Source of the DNA: Azonexaceae bacterium
Lineage (GTDB): Bacteria; Pseudomonadota; Gammaproteobacteria; Burkholderiales; Rhodocyclaceae
Assembly (NCBI GenBank): GCA_009469685.1
Contig: SSTA01000052.1
Span: 1-6,622, forward strand
DNA length: 6,622 bases
Direction: 5' to 3'
Both the position numbers and the translations under genes were made by a program. This document shows, piece by piece, positions 4,918 through 6,622 of this stretch. Positions within the stretch are counted from its first letter, which is position 1; every line of letters begins with the position of its first letter. The notes beneath the pieces are model-generated. The model had not been told where the DNA came from. It saw nothing but the letters and a program-made list of their open reading frames with translations, and did not search any database.

Positions 4918-5684
4918 ACGCCTCCCTACCCCCCAACGAAGACGAACTCCATGCTTACGTCGATGGCGAGTTGGAAACGGACCGCCGTGCCGCCATCGCC
5001 GCCTGGCTTGGCGACCATCCCGATGCCGCCGCGCGCGTCGCCGACTGGCAGGAGCAGAAACGCCTCCTGTTCGCGGCCTATGGGCCGATCCTGGCGGAAG
5101 TTCCGCCGCCCCATCTCGAAGCTGCCGCCAACCGGCGCCCGAGAGCCTCACCCCCTCTGGGACTGCGGCTTGCCGCTGCGGTCGGCTGGCTGGCACTCGG
5201 GGCCGTGATCGGCTATGGCGTCAAGGCCACTTCCCCGGCCCGGGAAGCCGGGCTGTCTCCCATCGCCCACAGTGCGGCCATCGCCCACGTCGTCTATACC
5301 CCGGAGGTCCGCCATCCCGTCGAAGTCGCCGCGGATCAGGAGGCCCACCTGGTTCAATGGCTGTCCAAACGGCTTGGGATGCCCCTGAGAGTTCCGCAGC
5401 TTTCAGCGGATGGATTTGCCCTGGTCGGTGGCCGCCTGCTTCCTGGAGAAAGCGGTCCGGTTGCCCAGTTCATGTACGAGGATGGTAGCGGGAAGCGGCT
5501 TACCCTCTATGTACGCGCCGATGCTGCCGAAAATCGCGAGACGGCTTTCCGCTTTGCCTTGGAAGGCAAAGTGGGCGTTTTCTACTGGCTGGACGGCAAA
5601 TTGGGTTACGCCATCTCCGGGGAACTCCCGCGGGAAAAGCTCCTCAACATCGCGGAAAGCGCCTACAAGCAGTTGAATCCCTAG
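4914..5684 (+). CDS. Transmembrane anti-sigma factor, cysteine-free (COG5662-like)
   Basis: This 256-residue protein is encoded directly after the sigma factor with an ATGA overlap, the usual arrangement for a cognate pair and for translational coupling. The N-terminal cytoplasmic part (1-80) begins with the anti-sigma signature ELHAYVDGEL (11-20) followed by a helical stretch ending WQEQKRLL. It should hold the sigma factor inactive at the membrane. One membrane segment is seen at 83-103 (LGLRLAAAVGWLALGAVIGYG). The periplasmic domain (about 104-256) carries QEAHLVQWLSKRLG, GFALVGGRLLPG, VAQFMYEDGSGKRLTLYV and GVFYWLDGKLGYAISGEL, as in other uncharacterised anti-sigma factors. The protein contains no Cys, so the zinc-binding HxxxCxxC motif of ZAS-type anti-sigma factors is absent. 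It is therefore unlikely to sense thiol oxidation directly. The inducing signal is not evident. Confidence 0.85.
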   Translation: MNASLPPNEDELHAYVDGELETDRRAAIAAWLGDHPDAAARVADWQEQKRLLFAAYGPILAEVPPPHLEAAANRRPRASPPLGLRLAAAVGWLALGAVIGYGVKATSPAREAGLSPIAHSAAIAHVVYTPEVRHPVEVAADQEAHLVQWLSKRLGMPLRVPQLSADGFALVGGRLLPGESGPVAQFMYEDGSGKRLTLYVRADAAENRETAFRFALEGKVGVFYWLDGKLGYAISGELPREKLLNIAESAYKQLNP

Positions 5685-5692
5685 CGCTTTTT
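5656..5692 (+). terminator. Possible intrinsic terminator overlapping the end of the anti-sigma gene
   Basis: AAAGCGC (5656-5662) pairs with GCGCTTT (5684-5690), with a 21-nt loop; a run of five T (5688-5692) forms the right arm's end and tail. The stem includes the last codons and the stop. The long loop and partial overlap of the T-run with the stem make it a weak candidate. Confidence 0.35.
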
Positions 5693-5697
5693 CAGAT

Positions 5698-5730
5698 CGC
5701 ACCCCAGGCAGGACGCACCCCCTTGGTGCG
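5698..5730 (+). repeat. Direct repeat CGCACCCC and overlapping hairpin upstream of the symporter promoter
   Basis: CGCACCCC occurs at 5698-5705 and again at 5714-5721, spaced 16 bp start to start. The second copy also forms a 6-bp hairpin, CGCACC-CCCTT-GGTGCG (5714-5730). No T-run follows, so it is not a terminator. Lying just upstream of the TATAAT box, it could be an activator or repressor site. Confidence 0.35.
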
Positions 5731-5741
5731 CCGCAAAAACG

Positions 5742-5747
5742 TATAAT
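5742..5747 (+). promoter_or_regulatory. TATAAT -10 element of the symporter promoter
   Basis: A perfect TATAAT stands 30 bp before ATG 5778, predicting a start near 5754 and a short leader of about 24 nt. No good -35 box lies at 16-18 bp; the best hexamer, TTGGTG (5723-5728), has only 13 bp of spacing. The promoter may therefore need an activator, perhaps acting at the direct repeat just upstream. Confidence 0.5.
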
Positions 5748-5777
5748 CGCGGCCATCGTCATTGGGGGTGGTGGGTC

Positions 5778-6622
5778 ATGCTGGTCTGGTTCGTCGTGCT
5801 CTATCTCATGGTTTCGATTGGCATTGGTCTCTTTGCCGCGACCCGCGTTCATAACACGAAGGATTTCGCCGTCGCGGGGCGCCATCTGCCGCTGCCGGTG
5901 GTCACCGCAACGGTCTTCGCCACCTGGTTTGGTGCGGAGGCTGTTTTTGGCGCCTCGTCCACCTTCGTCCGGGAGGGTCTCGGCGGCGTGGTAGCGGACC
6001 CCTTCGGCTCGTCGATGTGCCTGATCATCGCTGGTATCTTCTTCTCCCGCTATCTCTACAAGCTCAATATCATCACCCTGGGCGACTTCTACCGCATGCG
6101 CTACAACCGCACGGTGGAGATCATCACCACCCTGTGCATCGTCGCCTCCTACCTGGGCTGGGTCTCGGCCCAGATCAAGGCCCTGGGCCTGATCTTCAAC
6201 GTCGTCACCGACGACGCCGTCTCGCAGACCGCCGGCATGCTGCTCGGCGCCGCCATCGTGCTCACCTACACCACCTTCGGCGGCATGCTCTCGGTGGCCG
6301 TCCTCGACTTCGTGCAGATGGCGGTGAGCATGGGCGGCCTCTTCTACATCGCCACCGTCATGGCCGACAAGACCGGCGGCGCCGGCGTCGTGATCGACCA
6401 TGCCCGCGCGGCCGGCAAGTTCGAGTTCTTCCCCGCGCCCGACCCCCTGGCCTGGATCACCTTCCTCGGCGCCTGGGTGACGATGATGCTGGGCTCGATC
6501 CCGCAACAGGACGTCTTCCAGCGCGTCACCTCCGCCAAGAGCGCCAAGGTGGCCATGTTCGGCTCCATCCTCGGCGCCTCCATCTATTTCTGCTTCACCT
6601 TCGTGCCCATGTTCATCGCCTA
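5778..6622 (+). CDS. Sodium:solute symporter (SSF) family protein, N-terminal part, runs off window
   Basis: The first 281 codons are open to the window end, with no stop. The protein is strongly hydrophobic, with membrane segments near residues 1-20, 40-60, 70-90, 115-138, 150-170, 175-195, 225-245 and 262-281. SSF-family landmarks appear in order: TKDFAVAGRHLP (28-39), WFGAEAVFGASS (50-61), ITLGDFYRMRYN (99-110), YTTFGGMLSVAVLDFVQM (near 168-185) and SIPQQDVFQRVTSAKS (near 240-255). SSF transporters couple Na+ entry to uptake of solutes such as sugars, amino acids, proline, pantothenate or carboxylates; the substrate cannot be read from this part. ATG 5778 follows a G-rich GGGGGTGGTGGG sequence as the presumed ribosome-binding site. 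It appears to have its own promoter, separate from the sigma operon. Codon usage switches after about codon 86 to almost exclusively C/G-ending codons. Confidence 0.9.
   Translation, partial: MLVWFVVLYLMVSIGIGLFAATRVHNTKDFAVAGRHLPLPVVTATVFATWFGAEAVFGASSTFVREGLGGVVADPFGSSMCLIIAGIFFSRYLYKLNIITLGDFYRMRYNRTVEIITTLCIVASYLGWVSAQIKALGLIFNVVTDDAVSQTAGMLLGAAIVLTYTTFGGMLSVAVLDFVQMAVSMGGLFYIATVMADKTGGAGVVIDHARAAGKFEFFPAPDPLAWITFLGAWVTMMLGSIPQQDVFQRVTSAKSAKVAMFGSILGASIYFCFTFVPMFIA

Noticed and set aside
5403..6506. Long open frame of 367 codons on the minus strand opposite the symporter and the anti-sigma gene end
   Set aside because: Its translation is a low-complexity mix of His, Asp, Gly and Glu, as expected for the complement of a high-GC3 gene; the + strand products are clear family members.

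Overview
The window looks like chromosomal DNA of a high-GC betaproteobacterium. Rhodocyclales-like is my best guess, from the gene families and the strongly C/G-ending codons. This is a family-level inference; no rRNA or other marker is present. It holds eight protein genes, two of them cut by the window edges, plus one convincing small-RNA locus.

Left part (1-1383, + strand): the 3' end of an mlaC-type phospholipid-transport gene is followed 26 nt later by an EipA/DUF1134 envelope protein with a twin-arginine-like signal. Then comes a small exported protein with a His-Gly-rich tail. Tight spacing and good ribosome-binding sites suggest one transcription unit for cell-envelope upkeep. It meets, tail to tail, a minus-strand exported pentapeptide-repeat protein (1407-2165); a short inverted repeat sits exactly between the two stop codons.

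Middle (2166-2728): 563 bases without a credible protein gene. Its right end has the parts of a ~100-nt sRNA on the + strand: a sigma70-like promoter (TTGAGT-17-TATCTT), a hairpin whose 22-nt loop carries CCTCCTCCC plus another CCTCC (anti-Shine-Dalgarno-like), and a strong 12-bp intrinsic terminator. This architecture recalls the 'cuckoo'/CcsR class of sRNAs and is the most interesting item here. It faces a minus-strand patatin-like lipase gene (2729-3868) whose active-site motifs differ from consensus.

Right part (3869-5684): a divergent intergenic region with a nested inverted repeat and a candidate ECF-type promoter precedes a compact + strand operon. The operon encodes a secreted COG4315 protein (two YxFxxD-type motifs), an ECF sigma factor and a membrane anti-sigma factor overlapping it by 4 nt. 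The likely logic is a membrane signal releasing the sigma factor, which then transcribes its own operon; the signal is not evident from sequence.

Far right (5685-6622): a short promoter region with a TATAAT box, then the first 281 codons of a sodium:solute symporter that runs off the window. Its codon usage changes sharply after about codon 86.
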